A stretch of DNA of 64,000 nt from CBDDBX01 sp965225955 (GTDB lineage: Bacteria; Acidobacteriota; Aminicenantia; UBA2199): positions 1 to 64,000 of the forward strand of contig CBDDBX010000041.1 of assembly GCA_965225955.1 (NCBI GenBank), written 5' to 3'. Positions 27,807-37,184 of this stretch are shown one piece after another. The notes beneath the pieces were generated by a model that was not told where the DNA came from, did not search any database, and was given only the letters and a program-made list of their open reading frames with translations. The translations under genes and the position numbers were made by a program. Numbering within the stretch: the first letter of the stretch is position 1; each line of letters opens with the position of its first letter.

Positions 27807-28639
27807 GAGATAAAATTGAGTTGTTAAGAGATAGTCTTATAGACGATTATAAAGATTTTGCTCTCGATGTGCTTGGAATATCTTCAAGATTGGGCAGAGG
27901 CCTTGGATGGCATTATCTTCTGGATCTGATATGGATTCTGAAAGAGCTTGATGGAGATGATAAAGTAGTTCTGGACGCTGGAGGAGGCACAGGTTTAACT
28001 CAGTTCCTTTTAGCAGACCTTGGGTACAATGTAATAAGTGCAGATGTAAGTTATCGGGATAAACCGCATTTTGCCAATAATATGTACAATATAAAAAAAA
28101 CAGGAACCTCTGAATATATAGATCATCCATATCTGCAATGGCATGAGCTCTTACAGAAAGGAGATAAAGACAGAAAAGATGAGATAAAAGAAGATCTTCC
28201 TACGATTATTTTCTATCATACTGATCTTGAAAAGATGCCTGTTCTTGATAGCGAAAGTGTAGATGTGATAGTTTCTGTATCAGCTCTGGAGCACAATCCA
28301 CCGGAAAAATTACCTCCTGTTTTAAAAGAGATGGAACGGGTTCTTAAGCCAGGAGGAAGAATGCTGATAACTTTAAGTGCTGCTGAAGAGAACTCCTTTC
28401 ATGAACCAAGCTTCAGCTGGCTGATGAATGAGAAGGGCTTAATTGATAATTTTGATCTGGGTGAAGATACAATATCTGATTTTTCAGATTTCAGTAGTGC
28501 ATTTAAGGAGCTGAAAAATTCAGAAAGATTAAAAAGGTGGCTGGGAACATACTATTTCCAGGGAGGAAAAAACGGGATGCCCTGGGGAATCTGGGAACCG
28601 GAATACCAGCCGGTGGGAATAGTCAGGTATAAGAAGTAG
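27803..28639 (+). CDS. Class I SAM-dependent methyltransferase
   Basis: A 278-residue methyltransferase. It has VVLDAGGGTGLTQFLL (motif I, 55-70), VISADVSYRDK (motif II), VDVIVSVSALEHNPPEKLP and MERVLKPGGRMLITLSA. The region between the core strands is extended by about 40 residues (about residues 95-130), as in many sugar methyltransferases. The C-terminal WEPEYQPVGIVRYKK closes the fold. It probably methylates a glycan intermediate or nucleotide sugar. The gene overlaps the previous stop by four bases. Confidence 0.8.
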   Translation: MRDKIELLRDSLIDDYKDFALDVLGISSRLGRGLGWHYLLDLIWILKELDGDDKVVLDAGGGTGLTQFLLADLGYNVISADVSYRDKPHFANNMYNIKKTGTSEYIDHPYLQWHELLQKGDKDRKDEIKEDLPTIIFYHTDLEKMPVLDSESVDVIVSVSALEHNPPEKLPPVLKEMERVLKPGGRMLITLSAAEENSFHEPSFSWLMNEKGLIDNFDLGEDTISDFSDFSSAFKELKNSERLKRWLGTYYFQGGKNGMPWGIWEPEYQPVGIVRYKK

Positions 28640-28648
28640 AGAGTTTGA

Positions 28649-29572
28649 ATGGATAGTAAGTTTAAAGTTTCAGTTATAGTAAGATCGTATAATGAGGAAC
28701 TGCATATAAAGAAACTTTTTGAAGGAATCAAAAGGCAGAAGTTCGAAAATGCCGAAGTGGAAACTATACTGGTTGACTCCGGCTCAGAGGATGAAACTCT
28801 GGAGATTGCAGATCAGTATCCTGTGAAAGTGGTTCACATAAAACCGGAAGAGTTCTCTTTTGGTTATTCACTAAACAAAGGTATAGAGAACAGCACAGGA
28901 GATTATATAGTACTTATAAGTGCACACTGCTATCCTGTAAATGATAACTGGCTTGAGCAACTTGTCAGCCCCCTTAAAGATGTTGAAGAAACTGCACTGA
29001 CTTATGGAAAGCAGAGAGGTTATCACACCTCATACTACTCTGAACATCAGATATTCAGAAAGTGGTTCCCTGAAGAAGTGAACGGCACTCAGAATCACCC
29101 TTTCTGTAATAATGCAAATGCTGCTGTAAAGAGAGCTTTGTGGGAGAGGTTCAGATATGATGAAACCCTGACAGGTCTTGAAGATCTGGACTGGGGCAGA
29201 AGAGTTTCTGCTGAAGGGTACAGAGTTGTTTATGTTCCCGATGCAGAGATTATTCACATTCATAACGAAACTTACAGAAAGGTTTTTAATCGCTACAGAA
29301 GAGAGGCTATGGCTTACAGGAAAATATATCCTGGAGAGAAGTTCTCTTTTGTAGATTTCATAAAGCTCTTTTTTCTGAACAGCTTTTCTGACTATTTTTA
29401 TGCAGCATCTGAGGGTAAGCTATTTAAGAATATACTAAAGATACCACTTTTCCGTTTTTGTCAGCTGTATGGTACTTACAGGGGATATAAGAGAGTAATG
29501 GAGATAACCGGAGAACTCAGAAAGATATTCTATTACCCTCCTGATATCAGCAGAAAAAAGGAAGACAGATGA
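28649..29572 (+). CDS. GT2 glycosyltransferase
   Basis: A 307-residue GT-A family 2 enzyme, without the TPR tail seen in its relatives here. It has VSVIVRSYNEELHIKKL, TILVDSGSEDETL, FSFGYSLNKGI, VLISAHCYPVND (in place of DDD/DSD) and LTGLEDLDWGRRVSAEGY, with the acidic catalytic-base pair ED. Resemblance is to rhamnosyltransferase-like members. The C-terminal region is basic and aromatic. It would act in the cytoplasm on the growing glycan and ends inside the start of the cyclase gene. Confidence 0.85.
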   Translation: MDSKFKVSVIVRSYNEELHIKKLFEGIKRQKFENAEVETILVDSGSEDETLEIADQYPVKVVHIKPEEFSFGYSLNKGIENSTGDYIVLISAHCYPVNDNWLEQLVSPLKDVEETALTYGKQRGYHTSYYSEHQIFRKWFPEEVNGTQNHPFCNNANAAVKRALWERFRYDETLTGLEDLDWGRRVSAEGYRVVYVPDAEIIHIHNETYRKVFNRYRREAMAYRKIYPGEKFSFVDFIKLFFLNSFSDYFYAASEGKLFKNILKIPLFRFCQLYGTYRGYKRVMEITGELRKIFYYPPDISRKKEDR

Positions 29573-30204
29573 TAGGTACAGCTAAAGAGATTTTTGATAT
29601 AACCCATCCCTTAAACAGAGAAATGATTACATGGATGGATGAAGATGCTCTCTCAATTGACCAGTATACATCAATTGGTAATGGAGATTACTGTAACACA
29701 TCGAGAATCACAATAGATCTTCACGCAGGAACGCACATTGATGCGCCAAAGCATTTTATAGATAATGCAGGTACAGTAGATAGTCTTGGTACAGATACTC
29801 TTATAGGTGAAGCCTTTGTTGCGGAAACCAGTGCAGAAAAGATTACAGCTGCTCTTCTTGAAGATATGGGAATACCTGAAACTAAGAGGTTGCTGTTTAA
29901 AACCAGAAATGTGGATTTACACAGAAAATCTTCATTTATCAGTAATTTTGTTGCTCTGGATCTGTCTGCAGCAGAATGGATTGTGGAAAGAGACATAAAG
30001 CTGGTAGGTATTGACTATCTGTCTGTGGAGCTTCCTGACAGTACAGGTTATCCTGTACACAGAAAACTACTGGAGAACGGAGTTGTAATACTGGAGAACA
30101 TCAGAATGGAAGATGTTCCTGAAGGAAGGTATAACCTTATTGCTCTACCCATGAAGCTTGAAGGGGTTGAAGCTTCACCTGTAAGAGCAATATTAATGAG
30201 ATAA
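29569..30204 (+). CDS. Cyclase family protein (kynurenine formamidase-like metal hydrolase)
   Basis: A 211-residue protein of the Cyclase/KynB fold. The metal-binding signature H52-x3-H56-x-D58-x3-H62 (HAGTHIDAPKH) is complete, and ITHPLN and VGIDYLSVELP are in the right order. The family includes formamidases and isatin hydrolases. In a glycan locus it is odd. It probably hydrolyses an amide/lactam or acts on a small acid that is joined to a sugar. It forms a three-gene unit with the 2-hydroxyacid dehydrogenase and SDR that follow. Confidence 0.85.
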   Translation: MIGTAKEIFDITHPLNREMITWMDEDALSIDQYTSIGNGDYCNTSRITIDLHAGTHIDAPKHFIDNAGTVDSLGTDTLIGEAFVAETSAEKITAALLEDMGIPETKRLLFKTRNVDLHRKSSFISNFVALDLSAAEWIVERDIKLVGIDYLSVELPDSTGYPVHRKLLENGVVILENIRMEDVPEGRYNLIALPMKLEGVEASPVRAILMR

Positions 30205-30214
30205 GAGGAGATAT

Positions 30215-31180
30215 ATGGAAAGATACAGAATTCTTGTTTCAGCACCTTACATGCAGCTGGAATTTGACAAATATGATTTTGCAGAAGAGTTTGAGAAGAG
30301 AGGGCTGGATTTTGATCTTCACCCAGTAAGAGAGAGACTGGATGAAAAGGAGCTTCTGGAAGTTATAGATAAGTACCATGGAGTAATATGTGGAGATGAT
30401 GCCTTTACGCCTGCAGTAATAGACAGAGCAACTAAACTTAAAGCCATAATTAAGTGGGGAACAGGTATAGATTCCATAAACAGAGAGTATGCTGAATCAA
30501 AGGGCATTGCTGTCAGAAACAACCCCGGAGCTTTTACAGAGCCGGTTTCAGATACTATTATGGCTCTTATACTTGCTTTCTCAAGAAATGTACTGCCATC
30601 ATTCAGGTTAATGCAGAGGGGAGAGTGGAGCAAACCTGAAGGTAAAACTATTGGAGAATCTGTAGTAGGAATAATTGGAGTTGGAAATATCGGAAAAGCA
30701 GTAGCCAGAAAGTGTAAAGGTTTTGGCGCAAAAGTTTATGGTGCAGATATAAAAGATATTCCGGCTGAGTTCTGCAGAGAACAGGGAATTGAGATGATAA
30801 CTCATGAAGAACTGTTCCGTAGATCTGACTATATTGCTATGGCTTGTGATCTCAATCCAACAAGCAGGTATCTTATAAATAGTAAAACCATAAGTTTAAT
30901 GAAAAAAAGTGCTGTTCTTATTAATACTGCCAGAGGTTCTGTTGTTAATGAAAAAGAGCTGACTGAGGCACTGATTGAAGGACGAATTGCAGGAGCCGGA
31001 CTCGATGTTTTTGAGAAGGAGCCTTTGTCAGAAAACAGTGAACTCAGGAAGATGTCAAATGTTATTTTATCAGCCCACAGTTCCAACAGCAGCCCTTTTT
31101 ACTGGGAAAAAGTTCATTACAACTGCTTTGATATGTTAACTGAAGAGTTAAGAAAGGAGGAAAAATGCCATCAGTTCTGA
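30215..31180 (+). CDS. D-isomer-specific 2-hydroxyacid dehydrogenase
   Basis: A 321-residue NAD-dependent dehydrogenase. GVGNIG (about 155-160) binds NAD. The active-site arginine lies in NTARGSVVNEKEL (about 239), the glutamate in GAGLDVFEKEPL, and the histidine in ILSAHSSN (about 288). It is related to phosphoglycerate and glyoxylate dehydrogenases. The C-terminal domain ends abruptly after the histidine region, without the ACT domain of SerA. It likely interconverts a 2-keto acid and D-2-hydroxy acid, perhaps for an acyl or carboxyalkyl decoration. It overlaps the next SDR by 16 bases. Confidence 0.88.
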   Translation: MERYRILVSAPYMQLEFDKYDFAEEFEKRGLDFDLHPVRERLDEKELLEVIDKYHGVICGDDAFTPAVIDRATKLKAIIKWGTGIDSINREYAESKGIAVRNNPGAFTEPVSDTIMALILAFSRNVLPSFRLMQRGEWSKPEGKTIGESVVGIIGVGNIGKAVARKCKGFGAKVYGADIKDIPAEFCREQGIEMITHEELFRRSDYIAMACDLNPTSRYLINSKTISLMKKSAVLINTARGSVVNEKELTEALIEGRIAGAGLDVFEKEPLSENSELRKMSNVILSAHSSNSSPFYWEKVHYNCFDMLTEELRKEEKCHQF

Positions 31181-31908
31181 TTACCGGTGCAGCCGGAGGA
31201 ATAGGAGAAGCTCTATGCAGAGTGTTTCACAATAATGGTTATCTTGTTGTAGGAGTAGATAAGAAAAAGGTAACAGAAGATACGCCATATGAGGTGTTAA
31301 GATTTGATATAGCTGATCTTTGTAATGATCCTGCAGGAAGTGAGGAATTCTTCAGATCTGTAGATTCAATTACAGGTGGTGAGCTGGATGTACTTATCAA
31401 TAATGCTGCAGTTCAGGTGGTAAAAAAGATTAAAGATATAGATAAAAGTGACTGGAAGAGTACTCTTGATGTTAATCTTCTTGCTCCTTTCTGGTTGATT
31501 CAGCATTTTGAAGCTTCCTTAAGAAAAAACAGAGGAAATGTAGTCAATATTGCCAGTATACATTCTCAGCTTACTAAAGCAGAGTTCTCGGTTTATGCAA
31601 CAAGTAAGGGCGCTCTGGTTGCTCTTACAAGATCACTGTCTCTTGAGATGGCACCGGATGTGAGAATCAACGCAGTTGTTCCGGCAGCAACAGATACTCC
31701 AATGCTTAGAGCAGGATTTGAAGGTAACCTGGAGAAGATGGCAGAACTGGGTAAATATCACCCTCTTGGAAGAATAGCAAATGCAGAAGAGGTAGCTAAA
31801 ACAGCTCTGTTTCTTGCAGGAGAAGGAGCCAGTTTTATGACAGGAGCAGTTCTTCACGTAGATGGAGGCATTGGGGGAGTACTTCACGATCCCATAGTTG
31901 CAAGGTAA
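31165..31908 (+). CDS. Short-chain dehydrogenase/reductase
   Basis: A 247-residue classical SDR. It has TGAAGGIG (7-14), LINNAAVQ, VVNIASIHSQ, YATSKGAL (Y-x-x-x-K near residue 144), INAVVPAATDTPM and TGAVLHVDGG. The start is supported by GAAAGGAGG six to seven bases upstream. It overlaps the hydroxyacid dehydrogenase gene, suggesting the two enzymes act on linked substrates. Confidence 0.85.
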   Translation: MPSVLITGAAGGIGEALCRVFHNNGYLVVGVDKKKVTEDTPYEVLRFDIADLCNDPAGSEEFFRSVDSITGGELDVLINNAAVQVVKKIKDIDKSDWKSTLDVNLLAPFWLIQHFEASLRKNRGNVVNIASIHSQLTKAEFSVYATSKGALVALTRSLSLEMAPDVRINAVVPAATDTPMLRAGFEGNLEKMAELGKYHPLGRIANAEEVAKTALFLAGEGASFMTGAVLHVDGGIGGVLHDPIVAR

Positions 31909-31916
31909 AATCCTAC

Positions 31917-33419
31917 ATGAACACTGTTTTATGGATTCCATCAAATGATACTCATGCAGATTTTATGGCAGATCTGATTCTGTCAGATAGATCAGGTAAG
32001 TGTATGATTCTGCCTGTAAAAGAGGAAGGAGCAGGTGATGCTCTTAAGAAAAAAGGAATAGATTATCAGGTTTATAGTGAAAAAAGACTTGAAGTCATGA
32101 AGCCTTCAGTTGTTGTATTTGGTAATGACTGGGGCTGGGAAGAGAGAGATATAATATATCAATGCAGGAATCTGGGAATACCTACTATAGTTATTCAGGA
32201 AGGGCCTCTTGATTTCCTTGATGAAACCGGGCACAGGATGAAATGCGCGGATTATGCTTTTGTGATGGGTAAGGTAATGAATAAATTTCTGTTAAGATGG
32301 GGAATAAGGGTTACTGGTAACCCTAAATTTAACAGATTTGAGAGAAAAGCCAAACCAGAGAAACCAGTTGTAATGGTGAATTATAATTTCACATACGGTG
32401 TATATGAGGAGCATAAAGAGAGCTGGCTCGAAGATGTTGCAGATGTATGTAGAGAGCTGGGAGTGAATTTCTTTATTTCAAGGCACCCTAGAAACTATGA
32501 TGATTTATCAGAATATCCTGTAAGAGAGTCCTGTGCAGCTGTAGTCCGGGAGCATATTGAAGCATCTTCTATTCTTATCAGCCGGTTCAGTACAGTGATT
32601 CATGAGGTATTGATGTGGAACAGAAGTGTTATCTATTACAATCCCTTTAATGAGCATCACCGGATATTTAATGAGGATCAGACAGGTGCAGTAAACAAGG
32701 TTTCTGATAAAGATGGGCTAAGAAGGGTTCTGAAGAGATGTATAAGTGAAGACGCCTCTGAAAAGAGCCACAAAGAGTTTCTTAATATCCATTGCAATAT
32801 AGGCAGTGATGATTGTGCTCATGCTGTCTCCAATATTCGTGAAGGTATAGAAGATGTTATGAAGCTGAGAAAACTTAAGCAGATGTTATTAAAGCTTCAG
32901 TGGTTAGTAAATGATCTGAAAGTGCTGATGAACTCAGATGAAATTCTCAGAAAACATGGAGAAGAGGAGCTTTTTCATCTGTTTGATGTGTTTTTTAAAT
33001 CACGCAAATACAGATCTGCACTATATATAGCCCGGAAAATAGTGAAGTCAGGCAGTAATAAGAGGGATATAGCCAGGGGTGAATTGCTGAAACGGGAAGC
33101 TACATGGATGATAAGTGGTAGTGAACAAAGCTCTTGCGGTTCAGAAGCTACCGGAAGTTTTATGGAGAGGTACAGATTGGGCTCTTCACTAAAAAAATGT
33201 GGTAAAAGAGAGGCTGCTTCAGAAATTTTTAAAGATATTATAGTTAATTGTGAAGACAACAATATCAGGGGAGCTGCAGCTTATCACCTGGGTGATATAG
33301 AGCGGTTCGAAGGTGATTCAGAATCTGCAGGTAGATACTTCAAAAAAACTCTGGGTTTTAAGCCCGGACACTATAAAGCTGCCTGTTATCTTAAAAGGGT
33401 TGAATCAGGAGAGTTGTAA
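31917..33419 (+). CDS. Putative GT-B transferase with C-terminal TPR tail
   Basis: A 500-residue protein. Residues 1-300 resemble CDP-glycerol/capsule-type GT-B transferases: VLWIPSNDTHADFMADLIL, VVVFGNDWGWEER, VIQEGPLDFLDE, WGIRVTGNPKFNRF, NFFISRHPRNYDD and SRFSTVIHEVLMWNRSVIYYNP (about 222-243), the usual phosphate/donor site. Residues 330-500 are helical with two or three TPR-like repeats ending in the AAAYHLGDIERFEG...KPGHYKAA module. The donor is unknown. The stop overlaps the next start. Confidence 0.6.
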   Translation: MNTVLWIPSNDTHADFMADLILSDRSGKCMILPVKEEGAGDALKKKGIDYQVYSEKRLEVMKPSVVVFGNDWGWEERDIIYQCRNLGIPTIVIQEGPLDFLDETGHRMKCADYAFVMGKVMNKFLLRWGIRVTGNPKFNRFERKAKPEKPVVMVNYNFTYGVYEEHKESWLEDVADVCRELGVNFFISRHPRNYDDLSEYPVRESCAAVVREHIEASSILISRFSTVIHEVLMWNRSVIYYNPFNEHHRIFNEDQTGAVNKVSDKDGLRRVLKRCISEDASEKSHKEFLNIHCNIGSDDCAHAVSNIREGIEDVMKLRKLKQMLLKLQWLVNDLKVLMNSDEILRKHGEEELFHLFDVFFKSRKYRSALYIARKIVKSGSNKRDIARGELLKREATWMISGSEQSSCGSEATGSFMERYRLGSSLKKCGKREAASEIFKDIIVNCEDNNIRGAAAYHLGDIERFEGDSESAGRYFKKTLGFKPGHYKAACYLKRVESGEL

Positions 33420-34510
33420 TGCAGAGGATAGATATGGATACTGGTGATAGAATATGTGAAAAGATGTATGATGAGGCTATTGAACTTCAGGATAGAGGGG
33501 AGTATGAGAGGGCTGTTGATATCTTTCTTAAGGTCAGTGAAGGGTCAACCGATGTGAATCTGAAAAACCGTAGTAAATTTCATGTAGGGGAAATAAGGTT
33601 TGTGCAGAGGAAATACAGTCTTGCGCGTGAGATTTTCAGGTCTATACTTGATGAGATCCCTGCTCATGGAAAGTGTAAATACTATCTTAACTGGATGGAT
33701 CGGTATGAAGCTCTGGATTTTCCCAAAATTATTAAATATACAGAAACCTCAGATTCAATAACAGATTATGTTGAAAATAGTCTTAAAGACGACGTAAAAA
33801 TAACTCATCTCTCTCTTTCGGTTGAAGAGTTTGAGGACTATCTTAAAGAGGCTGAATATACCAGATTTGAAGCCTATAACAGTGCAAAAGCTCCATTTTT
33901 CAGAGAGAAGGCACTTGAACATTTTACAGCTCTTAAACTACTTCAACTTGAAAAAGAAGACATTTTTGTAGATATAGCAGCAGCCGGGTCTCCTGTATAT
34001 AAAATATTCAGAGAGATGTATGGTTGCAGAACCTACAGGCAGGATTTAAGTTATCCTTCAGGCATTAATGGAGATGTTATTGGTGGGGATGCTTCAGCTA
34101 TGGATGTTGATGATGAAAGTTTCAGTAAACTGGCTTTACACTGCTCTTTTGAGCATTTCGAAGGTAACAGGGACTCTTCTTTCGTTAAAGAAGCTATAAG
34201 AGTTCTTAAACCCGGTGGGAAACTTGTTATACTGCCTCTGTATATAAATCAGCAGGCTGTTATAAAAACAGATCCAGGTATATGGCGCGAAAATTCAGAT
34301 CTATCGGTTTTTCAGGATTCTATGATTTACTGCTCATCAAACTGGAGTAATTATCACGGTAGATTCTACTCTCCTGAGAGTTTTAAAAGCAGGGTTCTGA
34401 AATATACTGAAGGATACAGTAGTGAAGTTTTTATTCTTGATAATAATTTTGAACTCGATCAGGCTTCTTATCTGAAGTTCATCTTTGTTATGACAAAAGA
34501 TAATGAGTGA
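33419..34510 (+). CDS. TPR-methyltransferase fusion
   Basis: A 363-residue protein that reverses the usual order: the TPR module comes first (about 15-95: MYDEAIELQDRGEYERAVDIF, KFHVGEIRFVQRKY, IPAHGKCKYYL) and the class I methyltransferase second. The fold has FVDIAAAGSPVYKIF (about 183-197) as motif I, VIGGDASAMDVDDESFSKLALHCSFEHFE and RVLKPGGKLVILPL. It is presumably part of the same assembly as the other TPR-tagged enzymes. It overlaps the GT2 gene that follows by eight bases. Confidence 0.75.
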   Translation: MQRIDMDTGDRICEKMYDEAIELQDRGEYERAVDIFLKVSEGSTDVNLKNRSKFHVGEIRFVQRKYSLAREIFRSILDEIPAHGKCKYYLNWMDRYEALDFPKIIKYTETSDSITDYVENSLKDDVKITHLSLSVEEFEDYLKEAEYTRFEAYNSAKAPFFREKALEHFTALKLLQLEKEDIFVDIAAAGSPVYKIFREMYGCRTYRQDLSYPSGINGDVIGGDASAMDVDDESFSKLALHCSFEHFEGNRDSSFVKEAIRVLKPGGKLVILPLYINQQAVIKTDPGIWRENSDLSVFQDSMIYCSSNWSNYHGRFYSPESFKSRVLKYTEGYSSEVFILDNNFELDQASYLKFIFVMTKDNE

Positions 34511-36095
34511 AATTACTGTTTTAATTCCAACAATCGGAAGAACTGATAAATTGAACAGAGTGCTTGAAGCACTGAACAGACAGAACTATGATGAAGATTT
34601 CAGAATAGTAGTAATAAATGACGGTGCTGGAGATGAATTTAAAATAGACTCTGAAGGGAAAGAGTATGAACTAATCGTAATTAACCATGATTTTAATCGT
34701 GGAAGAGCTGCAGCCTGTAACAGTGGTCTGAAAATAGTTGAAACTCCATTGGTAGTTATACTGGATGACGATATAGTCCCGGATAAAAACTGGTTACAGG
34801 CTCATGTAGATTACCATTGCAAATTTACTCATTCTGAAGATGTCTGTTTTGGTAAGGTCACCTGGGGTAAGGAACTCGGGAACTCTGATGTTCTCAATTA
34901 TCTTGAAACCAGAGGAAGATTCTTTAATTGTGTAAAACACGATCATAATGGTGTGATGACAGCACTTTTAACAGGTAATACCTCTTTTAAAACAGAGTTT
35001 ATAAGAGAGCATATGTTTGATGAATCCTTTACTGTATATGGACAGGAAGATCTTGAACTGGGAGGAAGGCTTTTTGAATCAGGAATGGTTTGTCGCTTTT
35101 CAGAAGAAGCCCGGGGACTCCACCTGCACGATATAGATTTTGAGAATATGTGTAAGCTCTCATTTAATGATGGCTACTCAGCTGCTCACTACTTTACAAT
35201 TAATCCTGACAGAAAATGGGATATTGCTACTCTGATAGCTAAATATTTCAGTGAAGAAATTCATGAGGAGAATCTCTCTTTAGGAGAAGCGGAAGAGTAC
35301 TTTACCTACAAAGGGGCTGACAGATATTTTACTGAGAACAGCAGTTGGTACAGAAAATTCAAAGAACCCACTGATAATGAATACCCGGAACCGGAAACAG
35401 AAGATGAACTACTCTCTTATGCTGTCAGAGCAGAACTTCTCCGGCTTAATGGAGAATCTGAAAGATCACTGGAGCTTATTACTTATATTCTGGAAAGGTT
35501 TCCCGGACTAACCTGGATACGATTTGTTGCTGCAGGAATATATATTGAACTAACCAACAGGGAGAAAGCTCTGGAACTTCTTGAAGAACTGAGTTTCAAA
35601 TGGAATCCATCTCTACTGAGAAGTATGATGAAAATGAGAGCCGGAATATATGAAAATATGGATAGAAACAGTGAAGCTCTCAACATCTATAAGCATCTTA
35701 TTGAAACAGGAGACAGGAACTATATGAACTATTTCAGATTATGGGTACTTAAGAGAAAGCTTGGTATTGATGATCTGGACAGGGATTGCGAAAATATAGT
35801 AAACAGTATTGAAAAATGCAGGAATATTGCCGATATAGAGGTTTATAATAAGGCTTCAGTGTTAAAATCTGTTGGAAACTACAGTAAGGCAGTAAAGATG
35901 TTTCAGGAATTGTTTGAACAAGATGGAGTTGATGGAAAACTAACAGGTGGTATTCTTTATCATCTGGGGGACTGTTTTCTGCAACTAAATAGCACCGGAA
36001 AGGCTGAGAAGTATTTAACAGAGTGTCTGAAAAAGGTTCCTGAGCATAAAGCTGCGGTGAAGCTGCTTGGAGAGATAAGTGAGAGGAGAAGTTGA
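34503..36095 (+). CDS. GT2 glycosyltransferase with multiple TPR repeats
   Basis: A 530-residue protein. Residues 1-270 are a family 2 transferase: ITVLIPTIGRTDKL, RIVVINDG, FNRGRAAACNSGL, VVILDDDIVPDKNW (DDD near residue 87), and a YGQEDLELGGRLFESG catalytic-base segment. Residues 300-530 are TPR-like repeats of about 34 residues (AVRAELLRLNGESERSLELI, GIYIELTNREKALELLEEL, GIYENMDRNSEALNIY, ASVLKSVGNYSKAVKMF). The series ends in the common module LYHLGDCFLQLN...VPEHKAAVK. It has the longest repeat array in the locus. Confidence 0.85.
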   Translation: MSEITVLIPTIGRTDKLNRVLEALNRQNYDEDFRIVVINDGAGDEFKIDSEGKEYELIVINHDFNRGRAAACNSGLKIVETPLVVILDDDIVPDKNWLQAHVDYHCKFTHSEDVCFGKVTWGKELGNSDVLNYLETRGRFFNCVKHDHNGVMTALLTGNTSFKTEFIREHMFDESFTVYGQEDLELGGRLFESGMVCRFSEEARGLHLHDIDFENMCKLSFNDGYSAAHYFTINPDRKWDIATLIAKYFSEEIHEENLSLGEAEEYFTYKGADRYFTENSSWYRKFKEPTDNEYPEPETEDELLSYAVRAELLRLNGESERSLELITYILERFPGLTWIRFVAAGIYIELTNREKALELLEELSFKWNPSLLRSMMKMRAGIYENMDRNSEALNIYKHLIETGDRNYMNYFRLWVLKRKLGIDDLDRDCENIVNSIEKCRNIADIEVYNKASVLKSVGNYSKAVKMFQELFEQDGVDGKLTGGILYHLGDCFLQLNSTGKAEKYLTECLKKVPEHKAAVKLLGEISERRS

Positions 36096-37183
36096 TGGAA
36101 GATAGTAATGCTGGAAAGTGGAAAAGAGAGATTGGACGAAGAGCAGTTCTCTATGTTACCAAACTCTGTAATATAGGATGCAAGTTCTGCTATTATAAAT
36201 ATGAAGAGAATAAGACCCATGCCCCTCTGGATTCAATAGTCAGAACCTTTGAGTGGTTCAAAAGGGATTATCAGGTTGATTATGTGGATTTAACAGGTGG
36301 TGAACCCACGGTACATCCAGATATAAAAGATATAGTTATTCAGTCAAATAAGCACGGTATCAAGCCAACAATAATCACAAACGCACAGAAACCAGATGTT
36401 TTCCCGGAATTAATTGATGCAGGACTGGAAGATGTTCTGCTCAGTGTTCACGGTATCGGGGATGTATACAACAAAATTGTTGAGAGGAAAAACGCTTTTC
36501 AGAAACTTGAAAAAACTGTTGAGGTTCTAAAGAAAGAGAACTTCAGTTTCAGAACAAATACTACACTCACATCATACAGCTGTGAAGATATAGAGAATAT
36601 TCTGAAATGGCTTAAAGAGATTAAACCACGTATAGTTAATCTTATAGCTTTTAATCCTCATGAAGGAACTCTCTGGTCAGAAAAGATGAATGTTGAGTTT
36701 CAGATCTCATACTCTATAATGGCAGAGGCAGCGAAGTATGTTATTGATGAGCTGAAACCTATGGGTATCTGGGTTAATTTCAGATATATACCGATGTGTT
36801 TCATGAAAGGATACGAAGAACATGTCTGCAATTTCCTTCAGTGGCAGTTTGACCCTTATGAGTGGGAGTGGTGCTCATCAGAGAGAATTTCAAAAGAGGA
36901 TATGAAAAAAACTACTGAAGAGGCTCTCAGAAAAGAGGTCTTTGGTGAGAATGACTACGAGAAGATGCACACATGGGCAATGCTGAGATCTGTCAGAAGA
37001 AGGAACAGGTTTATTGACGAGTGCAGTGGTTGTGCAAACCAGAGTATCTGTGACGGAATTTATCCTCAGTATCTGAAAAATTTCGGGAATGAAGAGTTTG
37101 AAGCTCTGGCTGGGGAAAAGTTTGAAGATCCTCTGTATCATCGTCTTAAAAACCTCTCATGGACTAAGCTGAAAAGGGGGTAG
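36095..37183 (+). CDS. Radical SAM protein
   Basis: The start at ATG 36,095 is preferred, with GAGGAGA upstream and overlap with the previous stop (TGATG); a TTG lies one codon upstream. The 362 residues contain RRAVLYVTKLCNIGCKFCYYKYEE with C25-x3-C29-x2-C32. DLTGGEPTVHPDI, TIITNAQ and VLLSVHGIGD follow. Near the C-terminus CSSERI and CSGCANQSICDG supply cysteines for an extra cluster, like SPASM/twitch enzymes. No substrate can be assigned. It lies between two GT2 genes, so a glycan intermediate or donor is likely. Confidence 0.85.
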   Translation: MEDSNAGKWKREIGRRAVLYVTKLCNIGCKFCYYKYEENKTHAPLDSIVRTFEWFKRDYQVDYVDLTGGEPTVHPDIKDIVIQSNKHGIKPTIITNAQKPDVFPELIDAGLEDVLLSVHGIGDVYNKIVERKNAFQKLEKTVEVLKKENFSFRTNTTLTSYSCEDIENILKWLKEIKPRIVNLIAFNPHEGTLWSEKMNVEFQISYSIMAEAAKYVIDELKPMGIWVNFRYIPMCFMKGYEEHVCNFLQWQFDPYEWEWCSSERISKEDMKKTTEEALRKEVFGENDYEKMHTWAMLRSVRRRNRFIDECSGCANQSICDGIYPQYLKNFGNEEFEALAGEKFEDPLYHRLKNLSWTKLKRG

Positions 37184-37184
37184 A

